From TMED23 sp964566055 (GTDB lineage: Bacteria > Pseudomonadota > Alphaproteobacteria > Rhodospirillales > UBA2165), in the NCBI GenBank assembly GCA_964566055.1, contig CAZMHI010000013.1, positions 17,092 to 81,091 on the forward strand: a stretch of DNA of 64,000 nucleotides, read 5' to 3'. Below are positions 1-8,907 of this stretch, piece by piece. The translations under genes and the position numbers were made by a program. Each line of letters begins with the position of its first letter. Within the stretch, counting starts at the first letter, position 1. The notes beneath the pieces were generated by a model. The model made no database searches, was not told the DNA's origin, and was given only the letters and a program-made list of their open reading frames with translations.

Positions 1-1
1 G

Positions 2-481
2 ATGAATGCGCTTGGCGTGCAATCCGTTTTGGAGAAAATGGATGTTTCAACCCGTGTCCTGTCCGCTATCCCAATGACCACTGTTTGTGAGCCGTATATT
101 CGCCGCCGTGCCATGCGCCATATGGAAAAAGGCCGGGTCGTTATTTTTGCCGCTGGCACGGGCAATCCTTATTTTACTACCGATACCGCAGCAGCCTTAC
201 GAGCAGCGGAAATGAATTGCGATGCCTTGCTGAAAGGCACCCAAGTAGACGGCGTATATAGTGACGATCCTAAATTGGTTGTAGATGCCGAGCGCTACGA
301 TAGGTTATCTTACCGGGATGTTTTAACCCGCGATTTGAAAGTCATGGATGCATCAGCAATCTCGTTATGCCGGGAAAATAATATTCCGATAATTGTTTTC
401 TCTATACATTCGACAGGCGCCTTTGCCGATGTTATGACGGGCAAAGGAAAGTCAACGGTAATTGGTGAAGGGGAGGATTAA
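2..481 (+). CDS. pyrH: UMP kinase, C-terminal part (5' end outside window)
   Basis: Phosphorylates UMP to UDP in the cytoplasm, the first committed step toward UTP and CTP. About 159 residues are visible, against roughly 240 for a full bacterial UMP kinase, so the N-terminal third lies left of the window and the ATG at position 2 is an internal Met. The amino acid kinase signature GTGNPYFTTDTAAALRAAE and the VDGVYSDDPK segment identify it as UMPK rather than aspartokinase. The stop codon abuts the frr start with no intervening base, the usual pyrH-frr coupling. Only the exact start cannot be given. Confidence 0.96.
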   Translation: MNALGVQSVLEKMDVSTRVLSAIPMTTVCEPYIRRRAMRHMEKGRVVIFAAGTGNPYFTTDTAAALRAAEMNCDALLKGTQVDGVYSDDPKLVVDAERYDRLSYRDVLTRDLKVMDASAISLCRENNIPIIVFSIHSTGAFADVMTGKGKSTVIGEGED

Positions 482-1042
482 ATGGATTTTGAAGTTCAAA
501 AGAAAGATATCCAACGCCGTATGGAAGGCGCTCTTGACGTGTTGCATAGAGAATTCGGCGGCTTACGCACAGGGCGGGCATCGACCAGTTTATTGGACCC
601 GATTACGGTTGATGCCTATGGCCAGCAAATGCCGATGAACCAGGTTGGTACGGTCGGTGTGCCGGAGCCCCGTATGCTGACCGTGCAGGTCTGGGACAAA
701 GGGCTAGTCGCTAGCGTTGAAAAAGCAATTCGTGATTCAGATCTTGGTTTGAACCCAGCTTCAGATGGCCAACTGGTGCGCATTCCAATTCCTGCACTTA
801 ACGAGGAACGCCGGGCGGAAATTGCTAAAATAGCCGGCAAGTATGCAGAAGAAACTCGAATTGCCGTCCGCAATGTGCGACGCCATGCTATGGATGAACT
901 TAAAAAGGCTGAAAAAGAAGGTGAAATTTCAAAAGACGCGCATCATGATTATGATGTCGAAACTCAGGAACTGACGGATGAATACGTCAAAAAAATTGAC
1001 GAAGCTTATCACAATAAAGAACAGGAAATCATGCAGGTCTAA
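482..1042 (+). CDS. frr: Ribosome recycling factor
   Basis: Splits post-termination ribosomes together with EF-G. The product has 186 residues, the standard length for RRF. The family pattern FGGLRTGRAS near residues 25-34 and the helical C-terminal half (ERRAEIAKIAGKYAEE, then VRNVRRHAMDELKKAEKE) are clear. It begins immediately after the pyrH stop, so translation is probably coupled, and it is followed after 22 bases by uppS. Nothing unusual in it. Confidence 0.97.
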   Translation: MDFEVQKKDIQRRMEGALDVLHREFGGLRTGRASTSLLDPITVDAYGQQMPMNQVGTVGVPEPRMLTVQVWDKGLVASVEKAIRDSDLGLNPASDGQLVRIPIPALNEERRAEIAKIAGKYAEETRIAVRNVRRHAMDELKKAEKEGEISKDAHHDYDVETQELTDEYVKKIDEAYHNKEQEIMQV

Positions 1043-1064
1043 GCGGCCTAATTGTATATAAATC

Positions 1065-1805
1065 GTGATTATGAAGGCTGAACCTACTCCAGACTACGGC
1101 GACTTAGTCGTGCCAACGCATATTGCTATCATAATGGATGGCAATGGACGCTGGGCTAAAGCTCGTGGCTTACCACGGGTGGCCGGTCATCAACGGGGAG
1201 CTGAATCGGTACGCACTGCTATTGAATGTGCGATTAAGCATGGCGTGCGATATTTAACGCTTTATAGTTTTTCCTCGGAAAACTGGAAGCGCCCGGCCGA
1301 TGAAGTTAGTGATTTAATGGGATTGCTCAGACGTTATCTCAGAAGTGAAATTGCCGAACTGCATCAAAATGGCGTTCGCTTGAGAGTCATCGGTGAACGT
1401 TCTGACTTGAGTGATGATATCGTTGAACTTATTGAAGAATGTGAGAAGCGAACTGCCGGTAATACGCGTCTTGATTTGATTATTGCCCTCAGCTATGGCG
1501 GGCGAGCGGAAATTACCAATGCCGCGAAGAAGCTTGCCGAAAAAGCCCTGGCGAGAGAGATTTCAGTAGATCAGATAGATGAAAAATTGCTTGCGAGTTA
1601 TCTCGAAACATCTGAAATTCCTGATCCCGATTTACTCATTCGCACCAGTGGTGAAAAACGCATAAGTAATTTTTTACTCTGGCAACTAGCCTATGCCGAG
1701 TTTATTTTTCTCGATACTTTGTGGCCGGATTTTTCGGCGGAAGATTTTGCTTCCGCTGTTACAGAATTCGGTCGTCGGGAAAGACGGTTTGGTGCTACAG
1801 AATAA
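1065..1805 (+). CDS. uppS: Undecaprenyl diphosphate synthase (cis-prenyltransferase)
   Basis: Condenses isopentenyl diphosphate units onto farnesyl diphosphate to make the C55 lipid carrier for peptidoglycan and O-antigen. Conserved regions seen: IIMDGNGRWAKARG near residues 22-35 with the catalytic Asp, YSFSSENWKRP, and RTSGEKRISNFLLWQ with the C-terminal Arg/Glu residues. The frame opens at GTG 1065 and an in-frame ATG follows at 1071; I cannot separate the two because no strong ribosome site precedes either. It is followed by cdsA and dxr, grouping isoprenoid and lipid precursor synthesis. Confidence 0.96.
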   Translation: MIMKAEPTPDYGDLVVPTHIAIIMDGNGRWAKARGLPRVAGHQRGAESVRTAIECAIKHGVRYLTLYSFSSENWKRPADEVSDLMGLLRRYLRSEIAELHQNGVRLRVIGERSDLSDDIVELIEECEKRTAGNTRLDLIIALSYGGRAEITNAAKKLAEKALAREISVDQIDEKLLASYLETSEIPDPDLLIRTSGEKRISNFLLWQLAYAEFIFLDTLWPDFSAEDFASAVTEFGRRERRFGATE

Positions 1806-1833
1806 ATGTTAGCAGCCTGGCTTTTTTGATCCT

Positions 1834-2499
1834 ATGTTCACTCGCATCCTTTCAGCAATAGTAATGGCGCCACTTGCTCTTGCCGCGATGTGGCTTGGCT
1901 TCCCATATTTTGAAATTATGGTGGCTGTCGTAGGGGTTTTAGCGGCCTTAGAATGGCAGCGTCTAATCCGCAGTGACGGTCCGCAGCCTGGAAACTTCGC
2001 TTGGTTGATCATTGGTTTGTTTTATATTTTATCGCCGTGCCTTATTTTAGTCTGGCTGCGTGATATTGACGGCCAGGGCCGGCAGATCATCATCTGGTTA
2101 TTTACCGTAATTTGGGCGACGGATATCGGCGCTTATTTTTCCGGTCGGACAATTGGCGGCCCAAAACTGGCGCCAAGAATCAGCCCGAATAAAACTTGGG
2201 CCGGATTTTTTGGCGGCTTGGTTTTTGCCTGTCTCACGGGTTTTATATTGAATAGATATGCTGAACCTTCATTTGAAATTGCTGAAATAATAGGTGCTTG
2301 TCTGGTTTTATCGATAGTTGGCCAGTGTGGTGATCTTTTGGAATCCTGGGTTAAGCGAAGATTTGGGGTGAAGGATTCTGGATCGCTAATACCTGGTCAT
2401 GGTGGCGTTTTAGACCGAATAGATGCTATTCTCCTGGCAATTCCCGCCGCCGGGATAATTGTTTTGTTGTATGAAATTGGTGAAGTTCCATGGAAATGA
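1834..2499 (+). CDS. cdsA: Phosphatidate cytidylyltransferase
   Basis: Integral membrane enzyme making CDP-diacylglycerol from phosphatidate and CTP. Several hydrophobic segments are visible. The C-terminal CTP-transferase signature is present: SWVKRRFGVKDSG followed by IPGHGGVLDRIDA. At 221 residues it is shorter than the E. coli enzyme (about 285), mainly through fewer N-terminal membrane segments. Its last 10 bases overlap the dxr start, which implies coupled translation. Confidence 0.94.
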   Translation: MFTRILSAIVMAPLALAAMWLGFPYFEIMVAVVGVLAALEWQRLIRSDGPQPGNFAWLIIGLFYILSPCLILVWLRDIDGQGRQIIIWLFTVIWATDIGAYFSGRTIGGPKLAPRISPNKTWAGFFGGLVFACLTGFILNRYAEPSFEIAEIIGACLVLSIVGQCGDLLESWVKRRFGVKDSGSLIPGHGGVLDRIDAILLAIPAAGIIVLLYEIGEVPWK

Positions 2500-3689
2500 A
2501 GGTTTCACCCGAGTTAACCAACGACAACCGCGTCAAGCGCCGTGTTACGATTTTAGGCGCAACCGGTTCAATTGGCTGTAATACTCTGGATCTCGTCAGA
2601 AATCAGCCTGATCAATTTGCTATAGAGGCTCTGACTGGGAACAAGAATGTCGACCTTCTCATCAGCCAGGCCAAGGAATTTAACCCGAAGCTGGCAGTTA
2701 TTGGTGATGATACTTTGTACCGTAAGCTTAAAGATGGCTTAAGTGGCACAAATATCGAAGCGGCATCCGGGCAAACGGCGTTGTTGGAAGCCGCGGATGT
2801 GTCATCAGATATCGTCATAGCCGGCATCGTCGGTGTTGCTGGATTGGCGCCAACTTTAAAAGCTGCGCAAAGAGGTGCCATTGTTGCACTTGCCAACAAA
2901 GAATGTTTGGTTTGTGCTGGTGACTTTTTCTTAGATGAAATAGATCGTAGCGGCGCAACCTTATTGCCAATTGATTCAGAACATAATGCTATTTTTCAGG
3001 TGTTTGACTTTGACCAGGCGGACAATGTCGATCATTTGACCTTAACCGCTTCGGGCGGCCCGTTTCGAAATGCCTCACTCACTGAGATGTCCGCCGTGAC
3101 TCCAGAGCAAGCCGTCGCCCACCCAAATTGGGATATGGGAGCAAAAATCTCGGTGGATTCCGCCACTATGATGAATAAAGGCCTAGAGCTTATCGAAGCA
3201 TTTTATTTGTTTCCGGTAGAAGAAAATCAGATCGAAATTCTCATTCATCCGCAATCAGTAATTCACAGTATGGTGAGTTATAAAGATGGCTCCGTATTGG
3301 CGCAGTTAGGTACGCCGGATATGCGCACGCCTATTTCCTATGCACTTGCGTGGCCAGAACGGATGGAAACTCCAGGCCGGAAACTTGATCTTGCCCAAAT
3401 CGGAAAACTTACCTTTGAAGCGCCCGATTTAGAGCGTTTTCCGGCTCTAACAATAGCGCGAGACACCTTGAAAGCGGGCGGCTCTCTGCCTACTATATTA
3501 AATGCAGCCAACGAAGTTGCTGTCAGATGTTTCCTCGAAGAGAGAATTGGCTTTCTGGATATCACGCGGGTTTCTGCAGATGTTTTAGATAGGACACCAA
3601 GAAGTGAGCCTAAAACGCTTGATGAAATTTCCCATTGTGACGAGGCTGCCAGAGTGCTTGCGGAAGATGTGGTTAGCGCTCTGACATAG
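2490..3689 (+). CDS. dxr: 1-deoxy-D-xylulose 5-phosphate reductoisomerase
   Basis: Converts DXP to 2-C-methyl-D-erythritol 4-phosphate with NADPH, the committed step of the MEP isoprenoid pathway. The Rossmann motif GATGSIG lies at residues 23-29. LTASGGPFR, then GAKISVDSATMMNKGLE and IHPQSVIHSMV, form the metal and substrate site. At 399 residues it is a normal length. It overlaps cdsA by 10 bases; a second in-frame ATG at 2496 is an equally possible start. Known as the fosmidomycin target (family knowledge). Confidence 0.96.
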   Translation: MEMKVSPELTNDNRVKRRVTILGATGSIGCNTLDLVRNQPDQFAIEALTGNKNVDLLISQAKEFNPKLAVIGDDTLYRKLKDGLSGTNIEAASGQTALLEAADVSSDIVIAGIVGVAGLAPTLKAAQRGAIVALANKECLVCAGDFFLDEIDRSGATLLPIDSEHNAIFQVFDFDQADNVDHLTLTASGGPFRNASLTEMSAVTPEQAVAHPNWDMGAKISVDSATMMNKGLELIEAFYLFPVEENQIEILIHPQSVIHSMVSYKDGSVLAQLGTPDMRTPISYALAWPERMETPGRKLDLAQIGKLTFEAPDLERFPALTIARDTLKAGGSLPTILNAANEVAVRCFLEERIGFLDITRVSADVLDRTPRSEPKTLDEISHCDEAARVLAEDVVSALT

Positions 3690-3730
3690 AAATAATCGAG
3701 TAATTTATCGAGAATTATACGGATTAAAAA

Positions 3731-4915
3731 ATGGATATATTAAGCCTGATTTTGGCTAAACTTAGTTTTATTTGGGAAATTGGAATTCCCTTTCTTGTTG
3801 CCTTGACCATCTTAGTGTTCGTGCACGAGCTTGGCCATTATGCGGTGGCCCGCTGGTGCAATGTTAAAGTTGAAGTATTTTCAATCGGCTTCGGGCCCGA
3901 ATTGAAAGGCTGGGATGATAAACACGGCACACGCTGGAAATTAAGTGCGGTACCGCTTGGCGGTTATGTCAAAATGTTTGGTGAAAGTGAAACCATCCTG
4001 GAAGGTAAGGGAGAAGACGAAAAAGAACGTCCTATGACCCCGGAAGAAGAAGCAGTTTCCTTCCATCACAAATCATTACCGCAACGCGCAGCGGTTGTCT
4101 TTGCGGGTCCGTTCATTAATTTTGTTTTCGCCGTTTTGGCTTTTGCGGCCTTGTTTATGACATTGGGCGTGCCGGAACCTGTATCAGATAAACCTTTAGC
4201 AGTAGTTGGGGCAGTTTCCGCTAATAGCGCCGCATCCGCCGGCGGTTTAAAAATGGGTGATCAAATCATCCAAATAGGCGACAGTAAAGTTAGCTACTTT
4301 ACTGATTTACAACGGATTATTGGCGCAAATCCTGAAAAAAATCTGGTTCTAAAAATTGTCCGAAACGGCAAAAATCTGACCATTGACGTGAAAACCGGCT
4401 TTCGTACAGGCAAAGATGCCGCGGGCAAGGCTGTCAAAATTGGATTGCTGGGCGTTTCGGCGCATCCGGGTGAGGTGAAATACACGCGTCAAAATCCGGC
4501 AAAAGCTTTGTGGATGGGAGTTGAACGGACCTACGTCTTTACGGTTCGAATTTTGGAATATATTCGAGATATTTTTGTCGGCAAGCAATCAACGGACGAG
4601 TTGGGTGGTATTCTCAGAATTGCACAGATATCTGGGCAGGTTGCCGAATTGGGCGTGGCCAGCTTTGTGTCCTTTTTGGCCATTCTTTCAGTAAATTTAG
4701 GATTAATTAACCTCTTCCCTATACCGCTGTTAGACGGTGGTCATTTAACGTTCTATGCAATAGAGGCAATACGCGGGCGTCCTTTGGGGCCGAAAGCTCA
4801 AGAATATGGGTTTCGGCTCGGGTTGACGTTCGTTATTGCCTTATTTTTATTTGTAACGTGGAATGATCTTGTGCATTTAAAGTTTTTCGAGTTTATTACG
4901 GAGCTTCTGACATAA
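3731..4915 (+). CDS. rseP: Site-2 membrane metalloprotease RseP
   Basis: Intramembrane zinc protease that cleaves anti-sigma factors and remnant signal peptides. HELGH at residues 32-36 sits in the first membrane helix, and NLFPIPLLDGGH at about 327-338 supplies the third zinc ligand. A PDZ domain lies between, with GLKMGDQIIQIGDSKV in its core; I see only one clear PDZ. Its place between dxr and bamA is the usual proteobacterial order. No rseA homologue is present in the window, so its substrate here is unknown. Confidence 0.95.
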   Translation: MDILSLILAKLSFIWEIGIPFLVALTILVFVHELGHYAVARWCNVKVEVFSIGFGPELKGWDDKHGTRWKLSAVPLGGYVKMFGESETILEGKGEDEKERPMTPEEEAVSFHHKSLPQRAAVVFAGPFINFVFAVLAFAALFMTLGVPEPVSDKPLAVVGAVSANSAASAGGLKMGDQIIQIGDSKVSYFTDLQRIIGANPEKNLVLKIVRNGKNLTIDVKTGFRTGKDAAGKAVKIGLLGVSAHPGEVKYTRQNPAKALWMGVERTYVFTVRILEYIRDIFVGKQSTDELGGILRIAQISGQVAELGVASFVSFLAILSVNLGLINLFPIPLLDGGHLTFYAIEAIRGRPLGPKAQEYGFRLGLTFVIALFLFVTWNDLVHLKFFEFITELLT

Positions 4916-4918
4916 GTC

Positions 4919-4991
4919 TTTGAATCTTTTGGGAATCTTTCAAGAATCTTATAGGAATCATTTGGAATTTCCGTAAGAATCGTATAGAACT
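4919..4991. repeat. Phased GAATC (GANTC) array upstream of bamA
   Basis: GAATC starts at 4922, 4933, 4944, 4955 and 4977. A degenerate copy GAATT at 4965 and GAACTC at 4987 fill the series, so units recur every 10-12 bases, close to one helical turn. GAATC fits GANTC, the site of the alphaproteobacterial CcrM DNA methyltransferase (family knowledge), and random sequence would give roughly one site per 256 bases. The array fills most of the gap between rseP and bamA and ends about 38 bases before the bamA start. Whether it is methylated or bound is inference. Confidence 0.8.
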
Positions 4992-5006
4992 CGATAATTC
5001 GATATT

Positions 5007-5022
5007 AGGGAGTTGTTACTTG
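5007..5022 (+). promoter_or_regulatory. Ribosome binding site fixing a TTG start for bamA
   Basis: AGGGAG at 5007-5012 lies 7 bases before TTG at 5020. The next in-frame ATG, at 5035, is 22 bases from this site, too far for normal initiation. TTG also keeps the arginine-containing front end of the signal peptide (MYWIRMFALG). Confidence 0.7.
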
Positions 5023-7293
5023 TACTGGATTAGAATGTTTGCGTTAGGCGCAGCTATAATTATGGCTGCTGCATTGCCAAATACGGCCGAAGCGCAGAAA
5101 TCCAACATCGTCGAAGAAATCGTCGTACAAGGTACTCACCGGATCGAGCAGAGTACTGTGCGATCTTACCTCTTACTACAAGAGGGCGACAGATTTGACG
5201 CGCGTCGGGTCAATCAATCATTAAAGAGCCTTTTTGCAACCGGTCTATTTGCCGATGTCGCTATTACCCGTGAGGGGAAAGCTATCGTGGTGAAAGTTGT
5301 TGAGAACCCGGTAATCAACCGCATTGCCTTCGAAGGCAACAAGCGCATCGAGGATGACATGTTGCAAAAGGAAGTTGTGCTGCGTCCACGTGTTGTTTTT
5401 ACCCGAACCAAGGTCCAGGCCGATGTTAAACGGATTATGGATGTCTATCGGGTTAATGGGCGTTTCGCAGCTTCGGTTGTGCCAAAAATTATTCAACTTC
5501 CACAAAACCGGGCTGATCTGGTTTTTGAGATCGAAGAGGGGCCGTTAACGACGGTCGAACGTATTAGCTTCGTTGGGAATAAATTTGAAAGCGACTCTGA
5601 TCTCAGGGAAGTCATTCGTACCAAGGAATCCATTTGGTATCGTTTTTTGTCATCTGACGACACCTACGACCCTGATCGCCTAACATTGGACCGCGAGTTG
5701 TTGCGCCGCCATTACTTGGCAGAGGGATTTGCTGATTTCAGAGTGGAGTCAGCAGTTGCGGAATTGACGCCTGACGGCAAAGCTTTTTTTATCACCTTTA
5801 GCGTAAATGAGGGCCAGCGTTACAAATTTGGCACAATTGATGTCGCCGCTGGTTTGCGTGGTCTTGATTCTAAGAAATTGCGGGCGCTCGTTGAATTTAA
5901 TACTGGAGATCAATACGATAACACCAAAGTCGATGATGCGATCGATAAGATTACCGATGCGGTTGGAAATTTAGGGTATGCTTTCGTAGAGGTTAGGCCG
6001 CGCGTCAACCGCAATCGCCGGGAAAAAATTGTCAATTTAACTTTTGATGTCAGAGAAGGCCCTCGAGTATTTGTCGAGCGGATTGATATTTCCGGTAATC
6101 TTCGGACTGTCGATAAGGTCATCCGGCGGGAATTTCAAATTGTTGAGGGTGATGCCTTTAACGCAGCCAAGCTCCGCCGTTCTCGCCAACGTATTCGTGA
6201 TTTAAACTTTTTTGATAAAGTTGAAATCGAGCGCTTGCCCGGGACTTCGCCGGATAAAACCATTGTTAAAGTTGACGTCGAAGAAAAATCCACTGGTTCT
6301 TTAAGTTTCGGCGTTGGGTATTCAACCGACAACGGCCCTCTTTTCGATCTTGGCGTAAATGAGTCAAATTTATTAGGTAAAGGTCAGAAGCTTGGTCTTA
6401 GTCTTTCTATCGCGGCTGAGAAAAGCACGGTCAACCTCTCCTTCACCGAACCTTATTTTCTGGACCGCGATATTGCTGCAGGTTTTGATCTTTATCATTC
6501 CAATCAAGATTTGCAGTCAACACGGTCCTATGATTTTAAGAAAACGGGTTTGGGTTTGCGCGCCGGTTTCCCCATTGCGCCTTTTGTTCGTCAAAATTGG
6601 CGATATACGATAGAGCAGTCAGCGATTGAAAATGTCGCTAGCTCGGCTTCCAGTCTCATTAAATCTCAGGAAGGAAAGAGATTCTTGTCCGAGGTTGGTC
6701 ATACTTTGACTTATGACAAAAGGGATAGTCGGATCAGTCCAACTGAGGGATTTGTCGTCAGGCTAACGAATGATGTCGCTGGTTTTGGTGGCAATGTTCG
6801 CTATTTCCGTAATCGTTTAAATGCCGGGCAATATTATGAGATTATTGATGACTGGGTATTCGCTCTAACCGGAGGCGTTGGCCATATCCTCGGGCTTGGT
6901 AAAGATGTTGAAATCGCTGACCGGTTTTTCTTAGGCGGCGATTCCTTGCGCGGCTTTCAAACGGCTGGTGTCGGACCGCGAGATAAGATAACCAAGGATT
7001 CATTGGGCGGTGAATGGAAATATAATGGCTCTGCTCAGGTGACTTTTCCGCTTGGGCTGCCTACTGAATTTGGTATTTCCGGAAGATTATTTACTGATTT
7101 TGGTAGTGTTGGTGAGGTTAGCCCGTCGAATTCAAATATCCAAGATACCGGCAGCATTAGGGCATCCGCCGGGGCCGGCTTAGGCTGGGTGTCACCGTTT
7201 GGCCCGATTAATATGGATTTTGGCTTTCCGATTGCCAAAGAGAGTTTTGATCAAACAGAGCTATTTAGATTAAACTTCGGAACGAGGTTCTAA
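5020..7293 (+). CDS. bamA: Outer membrane protein assembly factor BamA
   Basis: Central barrel of the BAM complex that folds and inserts outer-membrane beta-barrels. It has a signal peptide ending near AEAQ (residues 1-26) and a series of POTRA domains over roughly 28-370, the first reading NIVEEIVVQGTHRIEQ. The C-terminal surface-antigen barrel begins near SLSFGVGYSTDNGP and contains DRFFLGGDSLRGFQ, the conserved RGF region. The protein ends in FRLNFGTRF with the terminal Phe needed for barrel insertion. At 757 residues it is typical. It is followed after 3 bases by its chaperone gene skp. The start is TTG, chosen from the ribosome site. Confidence 0.97.
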   Translation: MYWIRMFALGAAIIMAAALPNTAEAQKSNIVEEIVVQGTHRIEQSTVRSYLLLQEGDRFDARRVNQSLKSLFATGLFADVAITREGKAIVVKVVENPVINRIAFEGNKRIEDDMLQKEVVLRPRVVFTRTKVQADVKRIMDVYRVNGRFAASVVPKIIQLPQNRADLVFEIEEGPLTTVERISFVGNKFESDSDLREVIRTKESIWYRFLSSDDTYDPDRLTLDRELLRRHYLAEGFADFRVESAVAELTPDGKAFFITFSVNEGQRYKFGTIDVAAGLRGLDSKKLRALVEFNTGDQYDNTKVDDAIDKITDAVGNLGYAFVEVRPRVNRNRREKIVNLTFDVREGPRVFVERIDISGNLRTVDKVIRREFQIVEGDAFNAAKLRRSRQRIRDLNFFDKVEIERLPGTSPDKTIVKVDVEEKSTGSLSFGVGYSTDNGPLFDLGVNESNLLGKGQKLGLSLSIAAEKSTVNLSFTEPYFLDRDIAAGFDLYHSNQDLQSTRSYDFKKTGLGLRAGFPIAPFVRQNWRYTIEQSAIENVASSASSLIKSQEGKRFLSEVGHTLTYDKRDSRISPTEGFVVRLTNDVAGFGGNVRYFRNRLNAGQYYEIIDDWVFALTGGVGHILGLGKDVEIADRFFLGGDSLRGFQTAGVGPRDKITKDSLGGEWKYNGSAQVTFPLGLPTEFGISGRLFTDFGSVGEVSPSNSNIQDTGSIRASAGAGLGWVSPFGPINMDFGFPIAKESFDQTELFRLNFGTRF

Positions 7294-7296
7294 CAG

Positions 7297-7875
7297 ATGA
7301 ACGTAAGTTATAAGATTTTAATTTCCTTTTTAGTTTTGTCATTTGCGTTGATTGGTGAAAGCAAAGCGCAAACCGAGCAAACTCGTGAAATTAAAATGGG
7401 CATTCTCGATATTCAAAGGGTTATGCAAAAATCGTTGATGGCTAAAGATATGGCCCGTCAAATTGATGCCAAACGCCGGAAGTTCCGTGATGAGATTAAA
7501 AAAGAAGAAGAGGCCTTGCGAAAAGCCAGTGATGAGCTGCAAAAACAACGAGTGATCTTGTCGCCGGAGGCCTATGCAGAAGAAGATCGAAAATTTCAAC
7601 AAAATAGATTGGCGCTGCAAAAGAAATTTCAAACCAGAAATCAAGAATTAAACTCCTTTCGTGCCCAAGGTAGCCGGGCACTACAAGCTGCTATACAAAA
7701 AGCGTTAACCCAGGTTACAAAACGCCATAATTACAATTTAGTATTGCGTTATTCGCCGCAGACAATTCTCGTACGACCGGATTATTTGGATATTTCAAGC
7801 ATTGTATTACAGCAGTTGAACAAGAATATTAAGAAATTTGTAATTCCACCTGCTGCGCCAAAAACTGGAAAATAG
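7297..7875 (+). CDS. skp: Periplasmic chaperone Skp/OmpH family
   Basis: Holds unfolded outer-membrane proteins in the periplasm for BamA. It has a signal peptide MNVSYKILISFLVLSFALIGESKAQ, then the OmpH core starting IKMGILDIQRVMQKS. A long charged coiled coil follows at about residues 50-130 (tentacle arms), before a return strand near YNLVLRYSPQTILVRPDYLDIS. It has 192 residues. It sits 3 bases downstream of bamA and 3 bases upstream of lpxD, so it is part of one transcript. Confidence 0.9.
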   Translation: MNVSYKILISFLVLSFALIGESKAQTEQTREIKMGILDIQRVMQKSLMAKDMARQIDAKRRKFRDEIKKEEEALRKASDELQKQRVILSPEAYAEEDRKFQQNRLALQKKFQTRNQELNSFRAQGSRALQAAIQKALTQVTKRHNYNLVLRYSPQTILVRPDYLDISSIVLQQLNKNIKKFVIPPAAPKTGK

Positions 7876-7878
7876 CCG

Positions 7879-8907
7879 ATGGCTGATCCCCGCTTTTTTG
7901 AGGTTGCGGGACCATTCAGTTTAGAACAATTAGCTGAAATTAGTGGTTCTGAAATCGGTGGTAAAAGCCGGGATGCACAGATGTTCTCGGATATAATGCC
8001 ACTTGAATCTGCCACCGAAAATGATGTGAGTTTCATCGATAATCGTCGCTATGTAGATGCTTTTCTCAGCACCAATGCCGGTGCCGTTGTCGTTCACCCT
8101 GATTTGGTTGATCAGGCGCCCGAAAACACTGCCCTCCTGATAACTGAGAGTCCTTATACCGGTTATGCGAAATTAACCCAGGCCTTCTATCCGCAAAATA
8201 TACGAAACGAAGGAGTAATAGCTGCAGCGGCGACAGTCGATTCATCGGCGAAGCTTGGTAAAAACGTTTCGATAGACGTTGGTGCTGTAATTGAGGCGGA
8301 AGTGGAGATTGGTGATGATACGCGCGTCGGCGCCAATACAGTTGTTGGTGCTGGCGTGGTGATCGGAAATAATTGTCAAATCGCCGCCAATACGACTTTG
8401 ACCCACTGTATTATTGGCAGCGAGGTTATCATTCATACTGGTGTCCGGATTGGTCAGGATGGTTTCGGATTTGCTCCAGGTATGCCGCGCCATACGAAGG
8501 TGCTGCAGTTGGGCCGAGTTATAATTGGTGATGATGTTGAGATTGGCGCTAACACGACGATTGACCGTGGCGCTGGTCCTGACACGATTATCGGCAGCGG
8601 GACAAAAATAGATAATCTGGTTCAAATCGGCCATAATGTGCAAATTGGCGAAGGCTGTTTTATCGTTGCTCAAAATGGCCTGTCAGGAAGCACCATTATC
8701 GGCAATTACGTCGCCTTGGGTGGCCAAGTAGGGGTTGCAGGTCATCTGACAATTGGGGATGGTGCTCAAGTGGCCGCTAAAAGCGGCGTGTCAACGAATA
8801 TTGCTCCGGGTATAACGGTTGCGGGCAATCCGGCACAAAATGCGCGGGATCACTGGAAAGGGCTCGCCATGCTAAAAAGATTGGTAAAGGAAAAACGAGG
8901 TAAATAA
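7879..8907 (+). CDS. lpxD: UDP-3-O-(3-hydroxyacyl)glucosamine N-acyltransferase
   Basis: Third step of lipid A synthesis: adds the N-linked hydroxyacyl chain from ACP. The N-terminal uridine-binding domain (residues 1-100) is followed by a left-handed beta helix of hexapeptide repeats (IGDDTRVGANTVVGAGVVIG and many more). The catalytic His lies in IGHNVQIGEG. It has 342 residues, a normal length. The stop overlaps the fabZ start (TAATG). Confidence 0.96.
   Translation: MADPRFFEVAGPFSLEQLAEISGSEIGGKSRDAQMFSDIMPLESATENDVSFIDNRRYVDAFLSTNAGAVVVHPDLVDQAPENTALLITESPYTGYAKLTQAFYPQNIRNEGVIAAAATVDSSAKLGKNVSIDVGAVIEAEVEIGDDTRVGANTVVGAGVVIGNNCQIAANTTLTHCIIGSEVIIHTGVRIGQDGFGFAPGMPRHTKVLQLGRVIIGDDVEIGANTTIDRGAGPDTIIGSGTKIDNLVQIGHNVQIGEGCFIVAQNGLSGSTIIGNYVALGGQVGVAGHLTIGDGAQVAAKSGVSTNIAPGITVAGNPAQNARDHWKGLAMLKRLVKEKRGK

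Noticed and set aside
1806..1833. Terminator between uppS and cdsA
   Set aside because: A short GC-poor hairpin before TTTTTT is possible, but the stem is only 3-4 bp and the genes form a tight operon.
4919..4991. CRISPR or heat-shock (GAA-type) array before bamA
   Set aside because: Units are 10-12 bases with no spacers, and the GAA elements are not in alternating orientation.
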